Positions 24,352 to 32,646 of a DNA stretch of 64,000 nucleotides are shown here, piece by piece. The position numbers and the translations under genes are program-made. Location of the stretch: positions 928,013 to 992,012 of the forward strand of contig NZ_DS499577.1 in NCBI RefSeq assembly GCF_000154465.1. The letters are read 5' to 3'. Under the pieces are notes generated by a model that ran no database searches, was not told the DNA's origin, and saw only the letters and a list, made by a program, of their open reading frames with translations. The stretch comes from Alistipes putredinis DSM 17216 (GTDB taxonomy: Bacteria; Bacteroidota; Bacteroidia; Bacteroidales; Rikenellaceae). How positions within the stretch are numbered: the first letter of the stretch is position 1; every line of letters begins with the position of its first letter.

Positions 24352-25629
24352 TCAGAACATTTCTTCCATCTGCCGCTTGATTTCTTCCCGCTTTGTATTC
24401 TTGTAGTAATGCTTATAGATGGTCAATGGGCTGTTACCAGCCATCTCTGCAACCACATACGGATTGTTACCGGCATCTACCATCTTCGATATGAAAGAGC
24501 CACGGGCGGAATACCATGTGATGTTTTCTTTAATGCGCAGCATCTTGCATGCTTTCGTCAAGGTTTGTGAAAGGCGTGTGGAAATTTGCTTGACACGTGT
24601 AGTCTTCTTGGAAGTGGTCGTGTGTTTATGAGTAAAAACAGGAAATACATAATTTCCATAACTTTGCCCACGGTATTTATTCATGATGGCTTTTGCTTTA
24701 CTGAGTAATTCCGGTTTGGCTGTTTTGGGAAACTTGATACGTTCATAGACGATGCGGTCTTCCTGGACCAAATCCCATGTCAGGTTACATACATCGACAT
24801 TCGCCATACCTCCGGTATAGTAGCTGAACAGGAACAAATCAAGATGCAACTGCTCTTTTTTCGTAAACAAGGTACGGTCAACATTTGCGATTTTAGCTAT
24901 GACTGTTTCCGGAACTGCTCTTGAAGTGGTTTCCGGCCAATTAATATCATCACCGAGACAGAGGAAGTTATCCATATTCACCCCGTACATCTCTTTCTTT
25001 TCTGCCTGCCTGCATACGGCACGGAGCAACCTTAGTTTGTGTGTAAGTCCGGCCTTGTTGCCATTTCTGATACCTCTTTCTTTAAGCCAAAACGCAAAGT
25101 CAAGAAGAAACTCTTCTGTAATATCCGTAAAGAAATAAGAGGAAAAGGCTTTTTCATATTTTTCCTTTGTAAACGCCTGCAGTTCACGCTTGAGATAGAC
25201 ATACCGTTTAGCATTGGTCGTGCTGTCGACAATCTGACCGTTCTTGATGCGTTTCTTGTTTTTGAATGTCTCTTCAAGATAATCGATCATCTGCTGGACA
25301 CTCTTTACTTTGACCTCGGGTTTGGCCGCCTTGATTTCATCGAAGCAATGTGATAGCTGGACGGGCGACCAGTTCCTGCCTTCCATCTCCCAGGTATCGG
25401 CGACATGCAGATATTTGGTTCGCAAATCGAAAAGCAGTTTGTTCTTGGTAGTGGCCTCCGCACTCCCTACACGGAAACTCTGAGACTTGACATCCCAGTC
25501 TTTTAATAGCCCTGTGATGTTTATAACCTTCGGCACACGGGCGTAACCGGTCTTGAAGAAAATTATCTCCAGCTTGACCATCTTGGTGTCTTTCGGGTTC
25601 TGCTTACCCCTGATGTTAATCGTGTACAT
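24352..25629 (-). CDS. int: Tyrosine recombinase/integrase of the phage-like element
   Basis: 425 residues, Bacteroidales integrase plan: an Arm DNA-binding domain (1-90), a SAM-like domain (about 105-210), and a catalytic domain. Catalytic positions are unusual. The first Arg is replaced by Gly in SYYTGGMANVDVCNLTW. The H-x-x-R box reads YSARGSF with Tyr for His. Then come AGNSPLTIYKHYY with the nucleophile Tyr. Loss of the first Arg is also known in IntDOT-type integrases, so the protein may still be active. A 25-base inverted repeat lies directly upstream (25631-25798), a plausible binding region. Confidence 0.88.
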   Translation of the reverse strand: MYTINIRGKQNPKDTKMVKLEIIFFKTGYARVPKVINITGLLKDWDVKSQSFRVGSAEATTKNKLLFDLRTKYLHVADTWEMEGRNWSPVQLSHCFDEIKAAKPEVKVKSVQQMIDYLEETFKNKKRIKNGQIVDSTTNAKRYVYLKRELQAFTKEKYEKAFSSYFFTDITEEFLLDFAFWLKERGIRNGNKAGLTHKLRLLRAVCRQAEKKEMYGVNMDNFLCLGDDINWPETTSRAVPETVIAKIANVDRTLFTKKEQLHLDLFLFSYYTGGMANVDVCNLTWDLVQEDRIVYERIKFPKTAKPELLSKAKAIMNKYRGQSYGNYVFPVFTHKHTTTSKKTTRVKQISTRLSQTLTKACKMLRIKENITWYSARGSFISKMVDAGNNPYVVAEMAGNSPLTIYKHYYKNTKREEIKRQMEEMF

Positions 25630-25630
25630 A

Positions 25631-25798
25631 GACTGATAACGAGTTAGTTAATGACTTATTATTAATTCGCATTAGTAGGAATCAATTGGTATTAATTAAC
25701 CTACATAGAAACCTACATGAAAAGAGTAGTTTCCTTAGCGAAATAATGTTTATACGGATAAATCCGTACTTGTGTCATTTACTAACTCGTTATCAATC
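25631..25798. repeat. 25-base inverted repeat beside the integrase, likely att/arm sites
   Basis: Arms at 25631-25655 and 25774-25798 are inverted copies with 2 mismatches in 25 (core TGATAACGAGTTAGT). Between them lies an AT-rich stretch with a direct repeat (aacctacat at about 25698 and 25710). This is the classical spot for integrase arm-type and core sites. It also includes the upstream region of the integrase gene, so the same sites may autoregulate it. Confidence 0.7.
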
Positions 25799-25902
25799 AA
25801 CTATTTTTCCTAATCACAAAAGTTGTGTCCGAAAAAAGGGTGTGCCGAAAAGATACTCTCTTTTTTAGTAGATGTTGTATTCCGGATTCTTTAAGCAGGA
25901 TA

Positions 25903-26060
25903 TCAGTTGCCCGGTTTGAGATTTTTGTCGTAATCCCAGAAGAATTTTGCCTGTATAGGGGTGTTGTGGACCACTTTCAACTTGCCGCTATTCAGGCTGT
26001 GGATTACTTTTCTATCTTCTTCCGTCAACTTGAAATCAAATTGTATAAGAATAAAGCAAT
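25903..26060 (-). pseudogene. C-terminal gene remnant, possibly an aldo/keto reductase
   Basis: A minus-strand frame ending at a TGA at 25903 reads FDFKLTEEDRKVIHSLNSGK and about 20 more residues. The phrase 'FDF.LT.ED...I..L' occurs near the C-terminus of many aldo/keto reductases. Upstream the frame is not maintained, and the rest of a gene is absent. It lies between the integrase site and the next operon. The assignment rests on one short motif and is weak. Confidence 0.3.
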
Positions 26061-26198
26061 GAATTTTAACCTATTTCAGAGCAGGGATTCAAGGCGTTTC
26101 TTCTCGAGAGTCTCGGTCCTTCCGGAATTGAAATATATTTTCATCTGTCGATTGCGGGACGGAGTAGTCCCGGCTGTTATTTTGCTGTCTGAATAAAT

Positions 26199-26237
26199 AC
26201 GCCCTTTTCCTGTTCTGCAGGGACAGAAAAAGGGCGC
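26199..26237 (-). terminator. Terminator after the TonB/redox operon
   Basis: CGCCCTTTT.CTGT at 26200-26213 pairs with its partner at 26223-26236 (14 positions, one mismatch), with a 9-base loop. On the minus strand an AT-rich tail follows. It lies 13 bases beyond the stop of the cupin gene, the last gene of the operon. Confidence 0.75.
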
Positions 26238-26249
26238 AGGAATAAAGGT

Positions 26250-26576
26250 TTATCCCTTGATCATAATAAGCAGCATCTTGAATGCCTTCACGGCATGTAC
26301 CGAATGGGGTACGTTTGCCGGCATGATGAGCATCTGACCCTCCGTAAGACGATAAACGTCCTCTGCGATGTGAATTTCCGCCTCCCCGTCCAGTATCTGA
26401 CATACGGCATCGAAAGGCGCGGTATGCTCGCTCAGTTGCTGTCCCTCGTCGAACGAGAAAAGCGTGAGGTTACCCGCCCGGTTATGGATGAACTCTTGAC
26501 TTACGATACTGCCTTCGGCATACTCGATTTTTTCTTTGGGCGAAAACGGCCCTTTCATCAATTCCAATTTTTTCAT
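26250..26576 (-). CDS. Small cupin protein
   Basis: 108 residues forming a single cupin barrel: FDEGQQLSEHTAPFDAVCQIL (cupin motif 1 with H but only part of the metal set) and GQMLIMPANVPHSVHAVK (motif 2 with a His). Such proteins bind a metal or small ligand; the substrate is not deducible. It is the last gene of the operon, 9 bases after the DsbD-like gene, and may sense or bind the ligand handled by it. Confidence 0.85.
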   Translation of the reverse strand: MKKLELMKGPFSPKEKIEYAEGSIVSQEFIHNRAGNLTLFSFDEGQQLSEHTAPFDAVCQILDGEAEIHIAEDVYRLTEGQMLIMPANVPHSVHAVKAFKMLLIMIKG

Positions 26577-26585
26577 CTCGATACA

Positions 26586-27296
26586 TTAAATGTAATAAAT
26601 CACAAAATAATAAATCCCTGCCAAAATGAACGCGACCGCAACGATCAGGTTCAACCATTTCTGGAACTGGTTTACCCGGTTGTAGAATCGCCCCAGGCTC
26701 GACATGCCGAAGGCTACGATCCAGGCGATGAGCACCACCAGAATTCCCGAGGCCACGGCGAATACAACCGGATAGAGGTAGCCTCCCGGCTCCAGCGCCG
26801 CCATCGGCAACAGCATACCGAAATAAAATACGCCGCTGATGGGACAAAAGGCCAGCGCGAACAGCAGCCCCAGCACGAACGCTCCGAAACTGCCCCGCAG
26901 ACGCTTGCTGCTCTCCGAAGCTCGGAAACCGAACTTGCCGAAAGGGAACTTACTGCCCAGCAGCAGGAATACCCCATAGACGATCAGCGTCGGAGCGAGA
27001 ATGTACCCGCCATAGTCGCTGACGAGGCTCTGAACAAAAAACGTGCTGGCCCCTTTCTTCAAAACGGGAATACAGATCAGTCCCAGCACCGTATAGGATA
27101 CGATGCGCCCCAGAGTATAGAACAGTCCGTTTGCGAACACACGCCTGCCGCCGCTCATATCCCGGCCGATGTATCCGAGGACCATGACGTTGGTCGTGAA
27201 AGTACAGGGACTCACCGATGTCAGTATACCCAGCAGGAACGCCGTGAGAACCGGCAGATTGCAATTATCGAGTAAAGAATTTACGAATTGCTCCAT
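26586..27296 (-). CDS. DsbD/CcdA-like membrane transporter (ArsG-type)
   Basis: 236 residues with six or more TM helices. It begins with an N-terminal helix containing the conserved Cys of SVSPCTFTTNVMVLGYIG and includes a second, matching cysteine in FCPISGVFYFG. Paired TM cysteines in this context are typical of the DsbD/CcdA family, which carries electrons from cytoplasmic thioredoxin across the inner membrane. Family models name such proteins 'ArsG' after Bacteroides arsenic operons, but no other ars gene is present here. It follows the periplasmic thioredoxin-like gene by 9 bases and probably reduces it. Confidence 0.85.
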   Translation of the reverse strand: MEQFVNSLLDNCNLPVLTAFLLGILTSVSPCTFTTNVMVLGYIGRDMSGGRRVFANGLFYTLGRIVSYTVLGLICIPVLKKGASTFFVQSLVSDYGGYILAPTLIVYGVFLLLGSKFPFGKFGFRASESSKRLRGSFGAFVLGLLFALAFCPISGVFYFGMLLPMAALEPGGYLYPVVFAVASGILVVLIAWIVAFGMSSLGRFYNRVNQFQKWLNLIVAVAFILAGIYYFVIYYI

Positions 27297-27305
27297 CGCA
27301 CGGGC

Positions 27306-27728
27306 TTATTCTTTCAACAGCTTCCCGATATCTTCGGCCAACTGCTTGCGGAACTTTTCGGTATTCGTCCGTGCATTTTCGATGGCGAACTTGGAAATGT
27401 TACGGACCGTTTCCTTATCACCGGCATCGTGACGGATCAGCAACAGCGAAGTCCAGGCTATCTCATATTTCTTGGCTTCGTCCTTGCCTTCGGGTTTCGA
27501 AAAATCCACGACCCGGTAAGAGACGTTCTTCCCGTCGGCGGCAAGTTCCTCCGCCACCTCCTGCGAATTTTTCTTGATAGCCTGACAGGTCTGGCACTGT
27601 TTCACTCCATGGAACACGACGACCTCTACGGCCGGTTTGTCGTGCTTCGCCTCGTTTTGAGCCCGGACAACTCCGTTGCCGAACATGAGGGCTGCCAGAA
27701 GAGGCAGCATGATTTTTACGGTTTTCAT
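27306..27728 (-). CDS. Periplasmic thioredoxin-like protein (ArsF-type)
   Basis: 140 residues. A signal peptide (about 1-23, ending VRAQ) precedes a thioredoxin-like domain with the redox motif in VVVFHGVKQCQTCQAIKKNS (C-Q-T-C) and a later ISKFAIENARTN helix. The family is labelled 'nitrophenyl compound nitroreductase subunit ArsF' in databases, a name not supported by this context. It lies between a CSSC thioredoxin and a DsbD-like carrier and probably passes electrons to a periplasmic or outer-membrane target. Confidence 0.82.
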   Translation of the reverse strand: MKTVKIMLPLLAALMFGNGVVRAQNEAKHDKPAVEVVVFHGVKQCQTCQAIKKNSQEVAEELAADGKNVSYRVVDFSKPEGKDEAKKYEIAWTSLLLIRHDAGDKETVRNISKFAIENARTNTEKFRKQLAEDIGKLLKE

Positions 27729-27749
27729 TTTTCGTCTTCTTTTAATTGG

Positions 27750-27989
27750 TTATCGATACTTTTTCAATATTTCCTTGATTTCGTCCACCGACAGGTCGCG
27801 GCCGAAGGATACGGCCTTTTCGTCGATGATGAGCGCCGGCATCTGCAGCACCTCGTACTGCAATGCCTTCGTGATGTCGTGAATGAACTCCACCTCCAGA
27901 TCCAACCCCAGTTCGTCGACTGCGATCCGGGCGTTGTCGTACATCTGGCTGCATGAAGAGCATCCTCCTCCCAATACTTTTATTTCCAT
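27750..27989 (-). CDS. Small redox-active thioredoxin-fold protein
   Basis: 79 residues from the ATG at 27989; a longer frame extends into the next gene but has no sense as a protein. The opening MEIKVLGGGCSSCSQM carries a CSSC motif, and the remaining pattern ('ALIIDEKAVSFGR', cis-Pro position in MPALI) fits the MTH895/thioredoxin-3 family. It is cytoplasmic and may supply electrons to the DsbD-like carrier. It starts 44 bases after the DUF6850 gene. Confidence 0.88.
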   Translation of the reverse strand: MEIKVLGGGCSSCSQMYDNARIAVDELGLDLEVEFIHDITKALQYEVLQMPALIIDEKAVSFGRDLSVDEIKEILKKYR

Positions 27990-28033
27990 TTCTTCCGTGT
28001 TTATGTGTATGAATTGAATTTGATTGTTTTCTG

Positions 28034-29758
28034 TTAAAAAACGGTGAACAGCGACACCCGGAACCAGACCGAGTCGTGCCGGTCCGGCGTCCGGCTGATC
28101 GTATGCTGCGACGTCGATGGTACGGCCTGCTCGTAGCGGGAAAGATCGTAGACGGCCTCCGGAATACGGTTGCCCCGTCCGCAAAGCATCTGCCCCCGCA
28201 GACCGAACGTTCCGAACCGGAAATGCCTTGCCACGGTCAGTTCCGCCGTATACAGCTCCGCCGTATTGGCATAGTAGGCATAAGTCGTGAACGCATGCTG
28301 GAATTCCGTGTTTTTTTCCAGGTCGACTCCGACCTCATAGCGGCTCTCGGGAACTGTCCGGTGGCTCCAGCAACCGCGCAACTCCACATCGAACTTCTCC
28401 CCGGAATACCGGGCTCCGATTCCGAGGGAGGGGGTCAGCAACACGTTGCGGATCAGGTAATCGTGGTCCTTGTAGGTCTCCTCGCGCATCATATAGCCGA
28501 CGCCTCCGAGCAGCGACACGGTATAGTGCCGTCCCAGAAAACGGGAAACCTTGAGTTCCGCACTTCCGTCCAGACGCTTCATTCCATAGCGGTTCTGTTC
28601 TCCGATCTTGCGGAAATCGTACACGTCCACACCGTCCTGAGACGACGAAATATAACGTTCGAAGATATTTTCCGTTCCCTTTTTATCCTCATAAGCGGCC
28701 TTCACCAAAAATTCCGCTCCCCACCGACGGTCATTCCACAATATGCCCAGATCGGCATCGAAAGTATTGGCCGGAGCCCGGTAGAGATTCACCTTATAAT
28801 TGTTCTCTTCCGTCTTCATCGTTTCACGGCCGTATCCCAGCAACAGATTCAGGCGCAACGCCCGCGAAGGGTCGGAATTGAACGTCAGATTCACGCCGTA
28901 AGCGTTGATATGCTGCCGTTGTTCCATGGAATTGAAAATCGGGCTGAAAATGTAGTCGAACATACCGAACCCGTATTCGATGAAGAAACCGGCGAACTGT
29001 CCGGTCCGGAAGTGTTTGACATCCGCATGCTGGCGATGGTGCATGAATTCCGCGTTCAGGGCTATGACATGGCGGCGGAATGCATAGGCGGCACCGGCCT
29101 TGAACGTAAGCCACGTGGAGATATCCTCTATACGGGGATCGTTCTGGCGGAATGCGAAATCGCCCGTATATTCCCCCGACATGCCCAGATCGAACCGCCC
29201 GAGCCGGAACGAGTACCCGCACATCAGATCGTACTTTTCATAACGGAAGTCGCCGCCCGTCGAATCGGCAACAATGTAAGGCCAGTACAGTCCGGGATTG
29301 CGCAGTGCGCTCCAACCGACGTTGTCGTTTCCTCCTGCCGTAAATCCGATCCGGGCGAAGAACGTCGCCCGGTCGCCCTGCTTGTATCCGTCCGCCCGGA
29401 CAGAAAAATCGCGGAACTCCTGCCCCTCGTAAGGCAGATAATCCCCTTCCTGTCGTCCGGAAGCCCCGTCCGCAGCGATGAAGATCGTACCGGGCTTCTC
29501 TCTGACGAACCCGGGATTTTCGGCCGAAAAGTAGCGCCGCTCGCCGACCATGCGGTGTATCAGGGCCGGATTTCTCAGATAAGCGTCCCGCATGTCCGTC
29601 CCGGGCCGCAACGAACGGTTCTCGAACTCGGTCTGCAACGGGGAATTCGACGCCGTCGAGGTCAGCCTCTCCTGCCCCCTGACGGAAGGAACGCTACACA
29701 GGCTGCATAGGAGCGCAGCGACGATTCCCGGTGTGAAATATGTGTGTCTTAAAGGCAT
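28034..29758 (-). CDS. DUF6850 outer-membrane beta-barrel protein
   Basis: 574 residues with a signal peptide (1-28). The mature protein shows many alternating amphipathic strands typical of a beta-barrel, ending in a Phe-terminated last strand (SVWFRVSLFTVF), the usual outer-membrane targeting signature. DUF6850 proteins are coded together with DUF4876 lipoproteins and TonB receptors in Bacteroidetes, as here (gap of 12 bases to the receptor). It is probably an accessory channel or receptor for the same ligand. Confidence 0.85.
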   Translation of the reverse strand: MPLRHTYFTPGIVAALLCSLCSVPSVRGQERLTSTASNSPLQTEFENRSLRPGTDMRDAYLRNPALIHRMVGERRYFSAENPGFVREKPGTIFIAADGASGRQEGDYLPYEGQEFRDFSVRADGYKQGDRATFFARIGFTAGGNDNVGWSALRNPGLYWPYIVADSTGGDFRYEKYDLMCGYSFRLGRFDLGMSGEYTGDFAFRQNDPRIEDISTWLTFKAGAAYAFRRHVIALNAEFMHHRQHADVKHFRTGQFAGFFIEYGFGMFDYIFSPIFNSMEQRQHINAYGVNLTFNSDPSRALRLNLLLGYGRETMKTEENNYKVNLYRAPANTFDADLGILWNDRRWGAEFLVKAAYEDKKGTENIFERYISSSQDGVDVYDFRKIGEQNRYGMKRLDGSAELKVSRFLGRHYTVSLLGGVGYMMREETYKDHDYLIRNVLLTPSLGIGARYSGEKFDVELRGCWSHRTVPESRYEVGVDLEKNTEFQHAFTTYAYYANTAELYTAELTVARHFRFGTFGLRGQMLCGRGNRIPEAVYDLSRYEQAVPSTSQHTISRTPDRHDSVWFRVSLFTVF

Positions 29759-29770
29759 CCTCAGTGTATA

Positions 29771-32515
29771 TTAAAAACTGAATGTCATCTCGGCCCCGAA
29801 GAACGATTTCTGCCATACGCGCACGTTCTGGTTGTAGCGGTTCTTATACAGGGGATTGATGTCCAGAATATTGTTCACGAAAAACGAGGCGCGTATCATC
29901 CGGCTGAACTCTTTGGTCACCTTGAAATTAACCGTCAGCGATACGGGCAGCGTTTCGCTGAAATCCTCCTTATAGATATGATAGTGCCGCCACACCGTAT
30001 GTCCGTCCTTAATCGACTGCAGTATCCGGTCGTCCACGGTATGCATCCGACCGTCCGTATCGAAATAGGCGGAAGGGTATTCATCTCCGTTGATACGCAT
30101 CTCTTCATTCAGCCAGATGAACTGGAAGAAGGTAGTGAAAATCATTTTATAGCGCGGAATATTCGTGTTGAACCAAAGGTTCGTATTGAAAATCCGCTGG
30201 CGGGTGATATCCTGACGCCGGTAAATTCCCACGTACGGTTGCGGACGGTCGTCGTCCCTGAAGGCAGGATGGTACTGCAACGGAGCGCCCGAAGAGTAAC
30301 GCGTATCATAATATGCGCCGTTGATCTCCACCGTCGTGGACAGAGGGATGATTTTCGGGAAGCGCAGCAGGTACTCCAGACCTTTTTTCTCGACCTTCAT
30401 GCTGTTGCGTACGATGTCCATATCCACGAACGTGGCATACGGGTCCGCCACATAATCCTCCTTTTCCGGCCGGCGGCCGACGATCGGCTGTCCGTCGATC
30501 GGATCGACATAGCGTGTGTAACGTACGGGAGAATACTCGGCGACGCTTTCGAATCCCCGGTCGGAGTGCTCCTTGAAAAAAGTCAGGGACAGGGAGTAGC
30601 CTTCGTATTCCACATCCCATCCCGCTTCGTATTTCGTATTCCGGTTCGGACGCAGGCTATTGTTCGTGACATCGTAGATTTTCGTATAGGTGATCAGATG
30701 GTTGAACGGATCGTCCTGCTTGGTATAAGCGTTCAACACGATCATATCTTTGTAGACCCTGTCCGGGTAGATGTAATCGAGCGTAGGCAGCTTGTTCTCC
30801 TGTCCGAACCCGAAGCGGAACATATTGCGTAACGATTTGCCGCCGGCAAGATCGATATTGAACGACAACGCCGCATTGATACGGGGTTCGACCTGCAACT
30901 TTCTCAATTCGGTATATTTCGTGTCTAAATTGAACATCTGCGTAAACCGGACCCCGGCGTTCAGCTCGAAATCGAACCAGCGGTTCGAATGCTTCAGTTG
31001 TTCTTCCGCATAGGCTGCGCCGACCGACAGTGCGGGAATGCTTCGGTTGGGCACCGGACGCACGTATTCGTTGTTCCCCGGATAGGGCGGCCGGGTCATG
31101 TCGACCATAACGCCCTCCCCATAGTTCTTGGTCCGCTTCCATGAAAGACCGTATATCACCTTGTGGCGGAAAGAACGCGTCTCGAAAAGAGATTCGGCAT
31201 TCAGTTGCGTAAGCAGCGACAACGGCTTGTTCTCGATCTGGAAGGGACTGTAATAGGTAGAAGGAAGGTATATGCCCTCCGATTCGCCCTCCTCTGTCGC
31301 CAGCGGGGACGGAAGCGGCGTCCCGGTCTGCACGAGGCGATTGCGGTCTATCAGGTCGTAGGTATAGTCCGCCGAAGCGATGAACTCGACATTATCGACG
31401 ATCTTCCCCAGATCGTACATTTGCGCCTTGAATGAAGCGCCGGTCCTCGAATACTTGTTTCGGAACGACTCGTTGTAATCCTGCGTCAGCTCGTCCTCCT
31501 TAGCCTGGTTCAGCGTATAGACCTCGGACAGTTTGAAAAAGAGGAATAGCGTCTTGTCCCCCACATCGACGGAATTGTTATAGGTGACCTGGCCCGTCAG
31601 GCGGCTGTATTTGCTCATAGGGTCGCGGCGGTCGTCGTAAACCGAAGTATAGTCGATTCCGGTATGCAGATAACCCATCTTCGGCGAAATGCGGAACCCC
31701 TTGCCCAGATAGATCAGCTTGGTAAGCGGATCGACCTTCATGCGAAGCTGTGCGGGAGTAATGCCTATCTTCGAGGTCGTCTGAATGACGCCCGACGAGA
31801 GGTTTCCCAGTTTGGCCGAGGAAATGCCCTTGACGATCTCTATTTTGCGGATATGGTCGGTCGAAAGCGTTTTCAGATCGATGCCCCTGTTCATGCCGAG
31901 CCGGTCGCTGTATTCGTCGGTAGACAACCCCGGGATAGAAGCCCGAAAGCCGTCGTTATCCTGAGGGATGCCGTCCATGACGACTGCCATACCCAGCGAC
32001 GTATTGTCGTCGCTGCCCGACTGACGCAGCGATATGCGGTTGAAACCGGTGGCACTCGACTCCCGGAACAATCCGCCCGGGATCAACGACAGCACGTCGG
32101 CTACCGACGTGGGCTGGATATGCTCCAACGCCTGTTGGTTGATGACGGCCGTAGAGCCTTGGTTTTTCTTATAATCCGCCATGACGACCACCTCCGCGAG
32201 CTCGTACGATTGTTCTTCGAGTACGATCACCAAGGGTTCCGGGCTACCGGCCTTCACCTTGACCTCCTTGTCGACATGGTTCAGGTACGAAACATTCAAC
32301 GTATATTCCGTTCCCTTCGTTCCCGTAAACCGAAACTTTCCCTCGAGGTCCGTCGAGACTCCCGTTCCGAGTTCGGCGATGAACATCGTGGCGAAACTCA
32401 GCGGCTTGCCGTCCGAGTCCCGGACGACACCCTCCACAGTGGCTTTATCCGTCTGCGCGAAGAGTGCGGAGCATAGACCCGATATAAAAAAGGCTATGAA
32501 TATCAGTTTCTTCAT
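29771..32515 (-). CDS. TonB-dependent receptor with CarboxypepD_reg domain
   Basis: 914 residues, full length. A signal peptide (1-20) precedes a carboxypeptidase-regulatory-like beta-sandwich (about 22-105), then a plug domain (about 115-235, with QALEHIQPTSVADVLSLIPG and RKIEIVKGISSAKLGNLSSG) and a long beta-barrel ending FFGAEMTFSF. It takes up a ligand across the outer membrane using TonB energy. It has no SusD partner, so it is not a classical polysaccharide locus. The co-operonic thiol-redox proteins suggest a metal or a redox-active ligand (inference). Confidence 0.93.
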   Translation of the reverse strand: MKKLIFIAFFISGLCSALFAQTDKATVEGVVRDSDGKPLSFATMFIAELGTGVSTDLEGKFRFTGTKGTEYTLNVSYLNHVDKEVKVKAGSPEPLVIVLEEQSYELAEVVVMADYKKNQGSTAVINQQALEHIQPTSVADVLSLIPGGLFRESSATGFNRISLRQSGSDDNTSLGMAVVMDGIPQDNDGFRASIPGLSTDEYSDRLGMNRGIDLKTLSTDHIRKIEIVKGISSAKLGNLSSGVIQTTSKIGITPAQLRMKVDPLTKLIYLGKGFRISPKMGYLHTGIDYTSVYDDRRDPMSKYSRLTGQVTYNNSVDVGDKTLFLFFKLSEVYTLNQAKEDELTQDYNESFRNKYSRTGASFKAQMYDLGKIVDNVEFIASADYTYDLIDRNRLVQTGTPLPSPLATEEGESEGIYLPSTYYSPFQIENKPLSLLTQLNAESLFETRSFRHKVIYGLSWKRTKNYGEGVMVDMTRPPYPGNNEYVRPVPNRSIPALSVGAAYAEEQLKHSNRWFDFELNAGVRFTQMFNLDTKYTELRKLQVEPRINAALSFNIDLAGGKSLRNMFRFGFGQENKLPTLDYIYPDRVYKDMIVLNAYTKQDDPFNHLITYTKIYDVTNNSLRPNRNTKYEAGWDVEYEGYSLSLTFFKEHSDRGFESVAEYSPVRYTRYVDPIDGQPIVGRRPEKEDYVADPYATFVDMDIVRNSMKVEKKGLEYLLRFPKIIPLSTTVEINGAYYDTRYSSGAPLQYHPAFRDDDRPQPYVGIYRRQDITRQRIFNTNLWFNTNIPRYKMIFTTFFQFIWLNEEMRINGDEYPSAYFDTDGRMHTVDDRILQSIKDGHTVWRHYHIYKEDFSETLPVSLTVNFKVTKEFSRMIRASFFVNNILDINPLYKNRYNQNVRVWQKSFFGAEMTFSF

Positions 32516-32646
32516 TTATCCCCTCGTCATTCCATTCCGGTCTCCGTATACGGACCTGCCCCGTTATCTGGGACCGGAATTACAGAATTGTCAGAACACC
32601 CCCGGGAGTTTCCCGGACGAGCCCTGACAAATCCATTCTCCGGTGA

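Noticed and set aside
25825..26196. Plus-strand 123-codon gene after the integrase site
   Set aside because: It runs opposite to the minus-strand gene remnant at 25903-26060 and has no motif.
26586..27728. Arsenic resistance operon
   Set aside because: Two proteins match family models named ArsF and ArsG, but no arsR, arsA, arsB, arsC or arsD is present, and the operon is centred on a TonB receptor.
28076..29710. A 544-codon plus-strand frame opposite the DUF6850 gene
   Set aside because: It is an antisense frame caused by high GC and strong codon bias of the real minus-strand gene; it lacks domain sense, and the minus-strand frame has a signal peptide and barrel ending.
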